Assembly: GCF_035515275.1 (NCBI RefSeq)
Contig: NZ_DATJBQ010000018.1
Coordinates: 1-11,168, forward strand
Origin: Pusillimonas sp035515275
GTDB lineage: Bacteria > Pseudomonadota > Gammaproteobacteria > Burkholderiales > Burkholderiaceae_B
Direction of reading: 5' to 3'
Length of the DNA: 11,168 nt
Position 1 is the stretch's first letter; each line of letters begins with the position of its first letter. The translations under genes were made by a program, and so were the position numbers. The notes beneath the pieces were generated by a model, which saw only the letters and a program-made list of their open reading frames with translations, searched no databases and was not told the DNA's origin. Shown here in pieces: positions 1-7,653 of the stretch.

Positions 1-422
1 CCATCGTCTCCACCGTCGGCAACGAAGACTGTCATGTCATCTTGCGCGGCGGCAAGGCGCCTAACTATGACGCAGCAAGTGTCGACGCCGCGGGTCGGGA
101 TCTGGTCAAGGCCGGCCTTAAGCCTCGCATCATGGTCGATGCCAGCCACGCAAACAGCAATAAAGACTACACCCGTCAGCCCCTGGTCATCGAAGACGTC
201 TGCGGTCAGGTTGGCGGTGGCGAGCAGCGCATATGCGGCGTCATGGTCGAAAGCCATCTGGTGGGCGGTCGCCAAGATCTTGTTCCCGGCAAGACGCTGG
301 TGCACGGGCAAAGCATCACCGATGGCTGCATCGACTGGGACGCCTCCGTACAGGTACTCGAGCGTCTGTCGGCGGCAGTGCGTGAGCGGCGAGTCGTATC
401 GGCCCAGTCCAGCGCAGCCTGA
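1..422 (+). CDS. aroG: 3-deoxy-7-phosphoheptulonate (DAHP) synthase, class I, C-terminal part
   Basis: This is the 3' end of a gene entering from the left; the reading frame is open from base 3 and stops at TGA 420-422, giving about 139 C-terminal residues of a protein normally near 350 aa. The enzyme condenses phosphoenolpyruvate with erythrose 4-phosphate, the first step of the shikimate pathway to aromatic amino acids, in the cytoplasm. The fragment aligns by eye with the end of E. coli AroG: GNEDCHVILRGGKAPNY, the DASHANS motif, GVMVESHL and SITDGCIDW. His49, Glu83 and Asp107 of the fragment correspond to the family's metal ligands (His268, Glu302 and Asp326 in E. coli AroG). The inhibitor-binding N-terminus is outside the window, so which amino acid feeds back on it cannot be told; aroF or aroH type is possible. 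The gene is followed by its own terminator hairpin. Confidence 0.93.
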   Translation, partial: IVSTVGNEDCHVILRGGKAPNYDAASVDAAGRDLVKAGLKPRIMVDASHANSNKDYTRQPLVIEDVCGQVGGGEQRICGVMVESHLVGGRQDLVPGKTLVHGQSITDGCIDWDASVQVLERLSAAVRERRVVSAQSSAA

Positions 423-430
423 CAGAACCT

Positions 431-459
431 GCGCAGGCGGCGTTGCCGCCTGCGCTTTG
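431..459 (+). terminator. Rho-independent-like terminator after aroG
   Basis: A perfect 11-bp stem (431-441 with 445-455, arms GCGCAGGCGGC and GCCGCCTGCGC) has a 3-nt loop and begins 8 bases after the aroG stop. The T-tract behind it is short (TTTGT), so termination may be partial. It separates aroG from the next gene and shows that the TTG at 443, which lies in the loop, is not a sensible start codon. Confidence 0.72.
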
Positions 460-483
460 TAATCCATCGCTTCTCGAGCAACC

Positions 484-487
484 GGAG
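484..487 (+). promoter_or_regulatory. Ribosome binding site that fixes a TTG start
   Basis: GGAG lies 6 bases before TTG 494 (GGAGCCACTCTTG). It decides the start of the FAD oxidoreductase gene in favour of 494 over the in-frame TTG at 443, which sits inside the aroG terminator loop and has no such site. Confidence 0.6.
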
Positions 488-493
488 CCACTC

Positions 494-1921
494 TTGAACT
501 CGTCATTACAAAGCCAGGCCAATCGTCGCGCGATTCCAGCCGGTTTTCTCGAAGCGCTTCAGCAGCGGTTCGGGGCGTCGTTCTCTACTGCAGAAGCCGT
601 CAGGGCGCATCATGGGCGCGATGAATCTCCTTATCCACCCATGCTGCCTGACGGCGTCGTTCATGCGCACAGCATTGATGACATTGCCTGGGTTGCGGCG
701 CATTGTCACCAGTACAAGGTGCCGCTCATTCCTTTCGGGGCAGGGTCGTCGCTTGAAGGCCAGGTATTGGCCGTACAAGGCGGCATCAGCCTTGATCTCT
801 CGGGACTGGACCGCATTGTGGCGGTCGACACCGAAGACCTATGCGTCACTGTGCAGGCCGGTGTACGTCGCAAGCAGCTTAATGAGTACTTGCGCGATAC
901 CGGGCTTTTTTTCCCGGTCGACCCGGGGGCGGACGCTACGCTGGGCGGCATGGCTTCAACTCGGGCGTCGGGCACCAATGCGGTCAGATACGGAACCATG
1001 CGCGACAACGTCATGGCGTTAAAGGTGGTTACCGCCGAGGGCCGAATCATTCATACCGGCAGCCGGGCACGAAAATCGTCGGCGGGCTATGACCTGACCG
1101 GGTTGTTTGTCGGCAGCGAAGGCACCTTGGGCATTATTGCCGAGCTGACCCTGCGGCTGTATCCGCAGCCCGAGGCTGCGTCGGTGGCGATCTGCAATTT
1201 CCCCACCCTTGAAGCGGCGGTCAACAGCGTTATCGAAATCATCCAATTGGGGGTGCCGATAGCTCGGGTCGAATTTATGGACACGGATGCAGTGCGGGCG
1301 ACCAATGCCTACAGCAAGCTTGATCTGGCCGAATCTCCGTTACTGTTCTTTGAGTTCCATGGCAGCCCTGCGGGCGTTCAGGAGCAGGCTCGAACCGTTG
1401 GCGAAATTACCGCCGGTCATGGGGGCGCCGATTTCCAGTGGGCCGAGCATCCCGAGGATCGAACGCGCTTGTGGGTGGCCAGACACCATGCTTACTTTGC
1501 CGGCCTGCAGTTGCGACCGGGTTGCCGCGCCACGACCACCGACGTGTGCGTACCGATTTCGCAACTGGCCCGCTGTGTCAGCGAAACCGCCGCCGACCTG
1601 GAAGCGGCCAGTTTTCCGCATACCATCTTAGGGCATGTGGGCGACGGTAATTTTCATGTCATGATGCTTATCGACCCCGACAACCCGGCAGAATGGGAAG
1701 AGTCCGAGCAGCTGAATCGCCGTTTGGTCGAGCGCGCCATTGCTATGGGGGGAACCTGCACCGGCGAGCATGGTGTGGGCCTGCATAAAATGGAGTTTCT
1801 ATCTCTTGAGCACGGTGACGAGGCTTTGGCCTTGATGCGCAGTGTCAAGCAGGCCTTCGACCCCAATAATATCCTGAACCCCGGCAAAACCATTCCTCCG
1901 CCTGCCGGTACCGGCCTTTAG
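494..1921 (+). CDS. FAD-binding oxidoreductase, D-lactate dehydrogenase (cytochrome)/GlcD family
   Basis: The 475-residue protein belongs to the VAO/PCMH flavoprotein family that oxidises D-2-hydroxyacids such as D-lactate or glycolate to 2-oxoacids and passes electrons to cytochrome or quinone. The FAD-binding domain covers roughly residues 50-230, with the PFGAGSSLEGQ pyrophosphate loop at 80-90 and PGADATLGGMASTRASGTNAVRYG near 144-167. The C-terminal FAD-oxidase domain carries HVGDGNFHVMM (about 381-391) and GEHGVGLHK (about 424-432), typical metal and substrate residues, and ends in FDPNNILNPGK. Length fits the family (about 460-500 aa). The start is TTG 494 with GGAG six bases before it. 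mnmA follows after 26 bases without a terminator, so cotranscription is possible. The exact substrate is not determined: D-lactate is favoured by resemblance to Dld, glycolate (GlcD) is the alternative. No glcE or glcF follows, which argues against a glycolate oxidase operon. Confidence 0.9.
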   Translation: MNSSLQSQANRRAIPAGFLEALQQRFGASFSTAEAVRAHHGRDESPYPPMLPDGVVHAHSIDDIAWVAAHCHQYKVPLIPFGAGSSLEGQVLAVQGGISLDLSGLDRIVAVDTEDLCVTVQAGVRRKQLNEYLRDTGLFFPVDPGADATLGGMASTRASGTNAVRYGTMRDNVMALKVVTAEGRIIHTGSRARKSSAGYDLTGLFVGSEGTLGIIAELTLRLYPQPEAASVAICNFPTLEAAVNSVIEIIQLGVPIARVEFMDTDAVRATNAYSKLDLAESPLLFFEFHGSPAGVQEQARTVGEITAGHGGADFQWAEHPEDRTRLWVARHHAYFAGLQLRPGCRATTTDVCVPISQLARCVSETAADLEAASFPHTILGHVGDGNFHVMMLIDPDNPAEWEESEQLNRRLVERAIAMGGTCTGEHGVGLHKMEFLSLEHGDEALALMRSVKQAFDPNNILNPGKTIPPPAGTGL

Positions 1922-1947
1922 CACGCCCAGATCGTTAAAATTACTGT

Positions 1948-3063
1948 ATGACTTCTTCAGCAACCAAAGGACGCGTCGTCGTCGGCATGTCCGGCGGCGT
2001 CGACTCGTCGGTCAGTGCCTGGCTTTTAAAACAACAGGGCTACGAAGTGGTGGGCCTGTTCATGAAGAACTGGGAGGACGATGACGACTCTGAGTACTGC
2101 TCGACCCGTCAAGACTGGCTCGACGCAGCCAGTGTCGCCGACCTGATCGGCGTCGACATCGAAGCAGTTAATTTTGCCGACGAGTACAAAGAACGTGTCT
2201 TTGCCGAGTTCCTGAGCGAATACTCGGCCGGCCGAACGCCCAACCCCGACATATTATGTAATGCTGAAATCAAGTTCAGGGCTTTTCTTGACCACGCGAT
2301 GCAGTTGGGTGCTGAGCGCATTGCCACCGGTCATTATGCTCGCGTGCGCGAGGTAAGAGACGGGCAGGGCAGCCGCTTTGAGCTGCTGAAGGGCCTGGAC
2401 ACAAGCAAGGACCAAAGCTATTTCCTGCATCGCCTGAACCAGAGCCAATTGTCTCGCACCTTGTTCCCTTTGGGCGAGGTGCCTAAAACAGAAGTGCGGC
2501 GCATCGCCGCCGAGCTGGGCCTGCCTAATGCTGCAAAAAAAGATTCGACCGGTATCTGCTTTATCGGCGAGAGGCCGTTTCGCGAGTTCCTGAATCGCTA
2601 CCTGCCCACCCAAGAGGGGCCGATCAAAATGCCCGATGGCCGAGTGGTGGGGCGCCACATGGGGCTGGCGTTCTATACCTTGGGTCAACGCAAGGGGCTG
2701 GGCATAGGCGGGGTCAAGGGCCGCCAGCGGGACGACGGCACGGCCGACGCCTGGTACACCGCACGTAAAGACATTCAGGCCAACACCTTGTATGTGGTAC
2801 AGGGCCACGACCACCCCTGGCTGCTTTCGCAACAGGTGCAGGCGCAAGACGCCAGCTGGGTTTCCGGCCAAGCGCCCGACTTGGGCGACTATGCTGCCAA
2901 GACACGTTATCGTCAGCCCGATGCTGCCTGTCGTTTGGTCGAGGCCACATCCGAGGGAGGCTTTTCATTAAGCTTCTCGCAAGAACAATGGGCTGTGACC
3001 CCGGGGCAGTCTGCCGTGCTCTATGACGGCGACGTGTGCCTGGGCGGCGGCATTATCGTGTAA
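1948..3063 (+). CDS. mnmA: tRNA-specific 2-thiouridylase MnmA
   Basis: This cytoplasmic enzyme adenylates and then thiolates C2 of wobble uridine 34 in Lys, Glu and Gln tRNAs, with sulfur relayed to it (from IscS and the Tus proteins in E. coli). The 371-residue length matches the family (E. coli 368). Visible are the N-type ATP PP-loop SGGVDSS (residues 15-21), NWEDDDDSEYC near 41-51, the first catalytic cysteine in NPDILCNAEIKF (Cys104), GHYARV near 128-133, and the second catalytic cysteine in DSTGICFIGERPF (Cys204). Both cysteines are present, so the enzyme should be active. ATG 1948 is the natural start, but no Shine-Dalgarno sequence is visible. A TAAAAT hexamer at 1936-1941 sits where a -10 box would give a nearly leaderless message. 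It follows the FAD oxidoreductase by 26 bases and ends in a strong bidirectional terminator. Confidence 0.98.
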   Translation: MTSSATKGRVVVGMSGGVDSSVSAWLLKQQGYEVVGLFMKNWEDDDDSEYCSTRQDWLDAASVADLIGVDIEAVNFADEYKERVFAEFLSEYSAGRTPNPDILCNAEIKFRAFLDHAMQLGAERIATGHYARVREVRDGQGSRFELLKGLDTSKDQSYFLHRLNQSQLSRTLFPLGEVPKTEVRRIAAELGLPNAAKKDSTGICFIGERPFREFLNRYLPTQEGPIKMPDGRVVGRHMGLAFYTLGQRKGLGIGGVKGRQRDDGTADAWYTARKDIQANTLYVVQGHDHPWLLSQQVQAQDASWVSGQAPDLGDYAAKTRYRQPDAACRLVEATSEGGFSLSFSQEQWAVTPGQSAVLYDGDVCLGGGIIV

Positions 3064-3100
3064 GTGTCCTGGTACCGGGTAGCGCGTGTAACGCGACCGA

Positions 3101-3131
3101 AAAAAAGCCGGGTTTCATACCCGGCTTTTTT
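3101..3131. terminator. Bidirectional terminator between mnmA and the GST gene
   Basis: A 13-bp stem (3101-3113 with 3119-3131) has a TTCAT loop. The GC core AGCCGGGT/ACCCGGCT is flanked by an A-run on the left and a T-run on the right. Read on the plus strand it ends mnmA; read on the minus strand the A-run becomes the U-tract ending the convergent GST gene, whose stop is 28 bases away. This is the classical form for a convergent pair. Confidence 0.9.
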
Positions 3132-3158
3132 GCGTGTTTCGGTGCTGATCGTGAGGTA

Positions 3159-3806
3159 TCAGGGGTTGACCGCGATATTTTGTGGTTGGGGGTTGGTGGT
3201 CGGTGGCGCGCTGGCCACGAACGAAGGCCGCTCGTGAAGCTTTTCGGCAAGTAGCGCCAAGTTGGGGTATTGGCTGCGCCACGGAAGCTGGCTGTAACGA
3301 AGGTCGAGATAGCCCAAGGCACAGCCAACCGCAACGTCTGCAAGGCTGAAGTTGACCCCCATGCAGAATGCTTGCGGTTCAAGGCCTTGTTCCATGAACT
3401 CGAGTGCGGCTGTAATCTTGCCTTGCTGGCGCAGGATCCAGTCGGTGCTGCGCAGATGCTCGGGGCGCTGGGTGTTTTCGACCTGAATAGCCACGGTGGC
3501 GTCCATGACGCCGTCGGCGATGGCTTCCCAGCACTTGGTGGCAGTACGGTCGCGGCCGGCTTGTGGCAACAGGCGGCCCACGGGCGAAAGGGTGTCGAGG
3601 TATTCGACAATAACGCGGGAGTCGAACAGACTGCCGCCGTCGTCCATGACCAGACAGGGCACTTTACCCAGGGGATTATGCTGTTGGATTTTGGTTGTTT
3701 CCGACCATACGTCCTCGATAACCAGCTCATATTCGAGCTTTTTCTCGGCCATTACGACGCGTACCTTGCGCACGTAAGGGCTGGTCAGCGAACCCAAAAG
3801 TTTCAT
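3159..3806 (-). CDS. Glutathione S-transferase family protein (YibF-like)
   Basis: The 215-residue cytoplasmic protein has the two-domain GST layout: an N-terminal thioredoxin-like domain (about 1-78) and an all-helical C-terminal domain (about 85-200). Visible landmarks are TSPYVRKVRVV at residues 8-18 with the candidate activating Ser9, NPLGKVPCL with the cis-proline at Pro50, and FDSRVIVEYL with the glutathione-contacting Asp62-Ser63 pair. FSLADVAVGCALGYLDLR in the C-terminal half matches the conserved N-capping box of GSTs. Family members conjugate or reduce electrophiles with glutathione; the substrate here cannot be read from sequence. The start is ATG 3806; no strong ribosome site is seen, but an extended -10 promoter lies just upstream. 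It is convergent with mnmA and divergent from purB. Confidence 0.93.
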   Translation of the reverse strand: MKLLGSLTSPYVRKVRVVMAEKKLEYELVIEDVWSETTKIQQHNPLGKVPCLVMDDGGSLFDSRVIVEYLDTLSPVGRLLPQAGRDRTATKCWEAIADGVMDATVAIQVENTQRPEHLRSTDWILRQQGKITAALEFMEQGLEPQAFCMGVNFSLADVAVGCALGYLDLRYSQLPWRSQYPNLALLAEKLHERPSFVASAPPTTNPQPQNIAVNP

Positions 3807-3834
3807 GTCAGCCAGAATAAGTTATGGTGAGCAA

Positions 3835-3843
3835 AGTATAGCA
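3835..3843 (-). promoter_or_regulatory. Extended -10 promoter for the GST gene
   Basis: On the minus strand the sequence reads TGC-TATACT, an extended -10 element with five of six consensus bases in the hexamer. No good -35 is present, which the TGn extension can compensate for. The expected start point lies about 20 bases before the GST ATG. Confidence 0.5.
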
Positions 3844-3936
3844 GGGAAGCGCCCGAACCCATCAGCGTGCAGGCGTCTGCCGCACCGGGGCGTTACAGGT
3901 TGTTGGTTTATAGAAACGTACTTTCTGCGCAATGGT

Positions 3937-3942
3937 TAAAAT
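3937..3942 (+). promoter_or_regulatory. Possible -10 box for purB
   Basis: TAAAAT within GGTTAAAATG matches five of six -10 consensus bases and would give a leader of about 30 bases to ATG 3979. No convincing -35 is found 16-18 bases upstream, so this is tentative. Nearly the same box stands before mnmA. Confidence 0.35.
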
Positions 3943-3978
3943 GTACTGTTTTGTCTTTTGAGCGGTGTTTTTCAAGCC

Positions 3979-5355
3979 ATGCAGATTGCCCCTACCCTGA
4001 CCCCTTTAAATGCCTTGTCGCCCCTTGACGGGCGTTATGCTTCACGTGCAGATTCTTTGCGGCGCCTGCTGTCTGAAGCCGGCTTCATGGCGCATCGAGT
4101 CGAGGTCGAGGTTGCATGGCTGATCGGCCTGGCCGGGGGCGGGCTGCCCGAGTTGCCCGCATTTTCGACGCACGCCATCGAGCAACTGCAGGGGCTGGTG
4201 GCCAACTTTTCCGAGGCTGACGCCGAGCGCATCAAGGCTATCGAGCGCACCACCAATCATGACGTCAAGGCCGTGGAGTACTGGCTGAAAGAAAAAGTGG
4301 CCGAGTACCCGGAACTGGCCAAGGCAGCCGAGTTCATTCACTTTGCTTGCACATCTGAAGACATCAACAACACGTCGCATGCCTTGATGCTGAGCCGCAC
4401 TCGCGAGCAGGTGCTGCTGCCCATGCTGACTCAGGTGACTGACACCATCGCCGCCCTGGCCGTGCAGTACGCCGACCAGCCTCTGTTGGCACGTACCCAC
4501 GGCCAGCCGGCCAGCCCCACCACTATGGGCAAAGAGTTTGCCAATGTGGCGCATCGCTTGTCGCTTGCCCTGGCCGAAATTCGTGCGGTGCAGCCGTTGG
4601 CCAAGCTTAACGGTGCAACCGGCAATTACAATGCCCATTTATCGGCTTACCCCGAAATTGACTGGCCGACATTCAGTGCGACCGTGTTGCAGCAATTGGG
4701 GCTTAAGCAAAACACCCACACCATACAGATTGAGCCGCACGACTGGATGGCCGCCCTGTTTGATGCCGTAGCCCGGGCAAACACCATCTTGCTGGACTTC
4801 AATCGCGACATCTGGGGCTATATTGCCCTGGGCTACTTCAAGCAGCGGCTAAAAGAAGGCGAAGTGGGCTCATCGACCATGCCGCACAAGGTCAACCCTA
4901 TCGACTTTGAAAACTCCGAAGGCAATATCGGGCTGGCCAATGCCATGTTGCGGCACCTGGCCGAGAAGCTGCCGGTTTCGCGCTGGCAACGCGACCTGAC
5001 CGACTCCACCGTACTGCGTAATCTGGGTGTCGCCTTTGGCTACTGCACCGTAGCCTGGGATTCCTGCTTGCGCGGTCTGGGCAAGCTTGAGCTTAATGCC
5101 GGAGCCATCGATGCCGATATCGACGCCTGCTGGGAGGTTCTGGCCGAACCTGTGCAAACCGTCATGCGACGCTATGGCCTGCCGCAGCCATACGAGCAGC
5201 TTAAGGCCCTGACGCGGGGCAAGGGCATTACCGAAGAAGCCTTGCGTGAATTCATTCAGCAGCTTGATCTGCCCGCAGACGCCAAGCAACGTTTACTGGA
5301 CATGACGCCGCGCAACTACATAGGCCTGGCTGGGCAACTGGCTCGTAGTCGTTAA
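3979..5355 (+). CDS. purB: Adenylosuccinate lyase
   Basis: This cytoplasmic enzyme of purine synthesis removes fumarate from SAICAR and from adenylosuccinate. The 458-residue protein is close to E. coli PurB (456 aa) and is of the same long type. It shows LSPLDGRY (residues 13-20), TSEDINNTSHALML, RTHGQPASPTTMGKE with His174 (aligned to E. coli His171), and the fumarase/lyase superfamily signature GSSTMPHKVNPIDFEN starting at residue 297, whose first serine corresponds to catalytic Ser295 of E. coli. ATG 3979 is preferred over an in-frame TTG at 3958, since it gives the usual N-terminus; neither has a clear ribosome site. The gene is divergent from the GST gene. Its TAA stop lies in a TTAA shared with the opposing transporter gene, with no terminator between them. 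Confidence 0.98.
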   Translation: MQIAPTLTPLNALSPLDGRYASRADSLRRLLSEAGFMAHRVEVEVAWLIGLAGGGLPELPAFSTHAIEQLQGLVANFSEADAERIKAIERTTNHDVKAVEYWLKEKVAEYPELAKAAEFIHFACTSEDINNTSHALMLSRTREQVLLPMLTQVTDTIAALAVQYADQPLLARTHGQPASPTTMGKEFANVAHRLSLALAEIRAVQPLAKLNGATGNYNAHLSAYPEIDWPTFSATVLQQLGLKQNTHTIQIEPHDWMAALFDAVARANTILLDFNRDIWGYIALGYFKQRLKEGEVGSSTMPHKVNPIDFENSEGNIGLANAMLRHLAEKLPVSRWQRDLTDSTVLRNLGVAFGYCTVAWDSCLRGLGKLELNAGAIDADIDACWEVLAEPVQTVMRRYGLPQPYEQLKALTRGKGITEEALREFIQQLDLPADAKQRLLDMTPRNYIGLAGQLARSR

Positions 5356-7142
5356 GAAGCCGGCAGGCCGGGGCTGTCTTCCCAATCTTGCCAGGACACT
5401 GAAAACGTGTCGACATATTGGCTTACCGCCCGGCCGACCGTTGGAAAGAAATAATCGTCGCCAAAGTACGAATACAGGCCGAAACGCTTCAGTTTGTCTT
5501 TGACGGGGTCCTTCATTTCGGCAAAGCAAAATTTTATGCCTTGCTGCTTCAACCTTTCGTCCAGTTCCTTGAGCATGTCGCCGGCCGTTACATCAACGCT
5601 TGTTACCGGTTCGGCGGCCACGACCAGCCAGCGCACCGGTGTTGGCGATGCATCGACGGCCTCGAGAACTGCCTGCTGAAAGAACTCGGCATTGGCAAAG
5701 AACAGGGGCGCGTCCCAGCGGAACAGCACCAGACCGGGCACGCGTCGCGCATCGGGATAGCGGGACAGATCGTGATAGCCCTTAAGGCCGTCCACCCGGC
5801 CGAGCACTGTGTGGTGTGGGCGCCAGCCGTCCCACAAGAACTCGATGACTGCAATGATGATTGCCAGGCCAATGCCCGGTATGGCTCCGAGTAGCAGCAC
5901 ACCGGCTGCGCAGCTGACCGAAAGCCAGAACTCCCATTGCTGAATGCGAAAAATGCGCCCAAGGTCTTTGATTTCAAACAGGCTGATGACTGCTGCAATG
6001 ACGACGGCTGCCAGGGCGCTGCTTGGCAGGCTGTGCAATAAATTCGGGGTCAGCACCAGCATTAGGGCGACCACCAGTGCACCGACCAGAGAAGCGAGCT
6101 GAGTCTTCGCCCCGGCGGCTTCGGCCACAGGCGTACGCGACGCGCTGCTGCTGACCGGAAAACCCTGAAACAGCCCCGTGGCCAGGTTGGCTGCGCCCAA
6201 ACCGAGTATTTCCTGATTGGGGTCTACGTGGTCACCCATTCGGGCAGCGTAGCTGCGCGAGAGCACGCTGGTTTCTGAAAATGCCAAAATGGCCGCTGTG
6301 ACGCCGCCGATGATCACCGGGCCAAGATCGGCATAGGTAATGGCCGGCCAGACCGGTGCCGGCAGGCCTTGGGGCAGGCCGCCCAGTATTGACACGCCCC
6401 GGGCTTCCAGATTGAAGCCCATGGTGATGAGTATGGTCAGCACTACGGCGATCAGCACTGCGGGTACACGCTTTCGTGCGCGCAGCAAAAGCAGCACGAT
6501 AAACACCGCAATTCCAAGGCCCAGAGCGTACGGATTGGTTTGGCCCTGGACCACGCCCTGCAGAAAACTCCAGGCTCGAACCAAGGGGTGTTCGCCTTCG
6601 GTTGAAAAGCCGAAAAGATTAGGCAACTGGCTGATCAGCACGGTCAGGGCGATGCCGTTCATATAGCCGTATCGGATCGGCTTGGAAAGTAACTCGGTAA
6701 CGAAACCCAGCCGCAAGACGCCAGCCAATAGGCAGGTAGCTCCTGTTACGACGGCCATCGCCCCTGCCAAAGCCACGGCTCGCGCCGGGTCGCCGGCAGA
6801 GAGCGGCACCACCACAGAAAGAATAATCGCCGCCAATGCCGAGTCGGGCCCGAGCACCAATACGCGGCTTGGGCCAAACACCGCATAGGCGCAGAGGGGC
6901 ACAATGGTGGCGTACAGGCCGTAAATACCGGGCAGGCCGGCAGCCACCGCGTAAGCAATGCCGACCGGTACCAGGAAAGCCGACAAAGCTAGTCCGGCCG
7001 TGATGTCGCTGCGCAACCACTCGAGACGATAGGCATTTAACATGCGCAGCCCCGGGAGCCAGCGAAGCAGGTCTCTGCGTGGTCTACCTTTTCCGTCCGC
7101 GCTTGGGTCTGTATCGGTCGGATCAGTCACGGGATCGGTCAT
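5352..7142 (-). CDS. SulP family anion transporter with C-terminal STAS domain
   Basis: An inner-membrane secondary transporter of the SLC26/SulP family, 596 residues from ATG 7142. After an acidic Asp/Pro-rich N-terminus with several TDP steps, the membrane domain runs from about residue 48 to 430. It contains the family stretch DITAGLALSAFLVPVGIAYA, GLPGIYGLYATIVPLCAYAVFGPSR, LGPDSALAA and GFPVSSSASRTPVAEAAGAKT. The STAS domain follows at about 450-570. In its SVDVTAG loop the residue after Asp, often a phosphorylatable serine, is Val, while Thr remains. Substrates in the family include sulfate, bicarbonate and C4-dicarboxylates (DauA), and sequence alone does not choose among them. ATG 7142 has GGGG six bases before it; an in-frame GTG at 7175 is the alternative start. 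The gene lies 94 bases downstream of the 138-aa gene, so read-through transcription is possible. Confidence 0.95.
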   Translation of the reverse strand: MTDPVTDPTDTDPSADGKGRPRRDLLRWLPGLRMLNAYRLEWLRSDITAGLALSAFLVPVGIAYAVAAGLPGIYGLYATIVPLCAYAVFGPSRVLVLGPDSALAAIILSVVVPLSAGDPARAVALAGAMAVVTGATCLLAGVLRLGFVTELLSKPIRYGYMNGIALTVLISQLPNLFGFSTEGEHPLVRAWSFLQGVVQGQTNPYALGLGIAVFIVLLLLRARKRVPAVLIAVVLTILITMGFNLEARGVSILGGLPQGLPAPVWPAITYADLGPVIIGGVTAAILAFSETSVLSRSYAARMGDHVDPNQEILGLGAANLATGLFQGFPVSSSASRTPVAEAAGAKTQLASLVGALVVALMLVLTPNLLHSLPSSALAAVVIAAVISLFEIKDLGRIFRIQQWEFWLSVSCAAGVLLLGAIPGIGLAIIIAVIEFLWDGWRPHHTVLGRVDGLKGYHDLSRYPDARRVPGLVLFRWDAPLFFANAEFFQQAVLEAVDASPTPVRWLVVAAEPVTSVDVTAGDMLKELDERLKQQGIKFCFAEMKDPVKDKLKRFGLYSYFGDDYFFPTVGRAVSQYVDTFSVSWQDWEDSPGLPAS

Positions 7143-7236
7143 GCTGCACCCCAGTCGGAAGGCCGGGTATGGCACGGCCCCGGTTAGCCATGGAATGTGG
7201 ACGAGTGGCGAGCTGCATTGCCGGCTCGAGACCTGC

Positions 7237-7653
7237 CTAGTTGATGGATTGCGACGACTGTAACTGCGACTGCATCTCGAGAATCAGTGCCTCGAGTTCG
7301 GGTGAGGTTTGCAGTGCCAACACCGGCATGCCTTTCGCGTCGGAAGCGTTTTGTTCGAGTTTGAGGACAATGCTTTGACCTTCGAAAGCTTTTGGGTTGG
7401 CCTGTATTTGTACGTACTGATTCAGCAGGCGGTCGACCGCCTTTTGAGCTTCGAACAGTTGGGTCGACATGGGTGATTCGGCATGCAGCTTGAACTGCTG
7501 CTCGATCGTTCTGGCCAGATCCCAGCTAAAGAAAAGTAGCGCCTTCTGACCATGGCATTCGGGGTGCAGGAAGCCCCAGGATTCATTGGGTTTTGTCAAA
7601 GTGATACCGGAAAAATTATTGGCGCTGTGTGCGCTTGCTGACGGTTTTGCCAT
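7237..7653 (-). CDS. Conserved-looking hypothetical protein, 138 aa
   Basis: Not recognised. From ATG 7653 the protein would be 138 residues and overlap the end of the secreted-protein gene by 38 bases; a TTG at 7599 would avoid the overlap and give about 120 residues starting at TKPNESWGF. The sequence has an aromatic, cysteine-containing N-terminal part (ESWGFLHPECHGQKALLFFSWDLA), then a mainly helical, Gln-rich remainder (FEAQKAVDRLLNQYVQIQ, LEALILEMQSQLQSSQSIN). No signal peptide or membrane helix is seen, so it should be cytoplasmic. The tight arrangement suggests cotranscription and perhaps translational coupling with the 167-aa gene. Neither start has a strong ribosome site. It is probably real, because the frame is long, free of low-complexity sequence and in tandem with its neighbour. 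Confidence 0.68.
   Translation of the reverse strand: MAKPSASAHSANNFSGITLTKPNESWGFLHPECHGQKALLFFSWDLARTIEQQFKLHAESPMSTQLFEAQKAVDRLLNQYVQIQANPKAFEGQSIVLKLEQNASDAKGMPVLALQTSPELEALILEMQSQLQSSQSIN

Noticed and set aside
2254..2871. Long minus-strand frame (205 aa) inside mnmA
   Set aside because: The opposite strand encodes complete, motif-verified MnmA; long antisense frames are common in GC-rich coding DNA.
3271..3830. Plus-strand frame (186 aa) opposite the GST gene
   Set aside because: The GST reading on the minus strand has all family landmarks; the plus frame has no recognisable domain and starts without a ribosome site.
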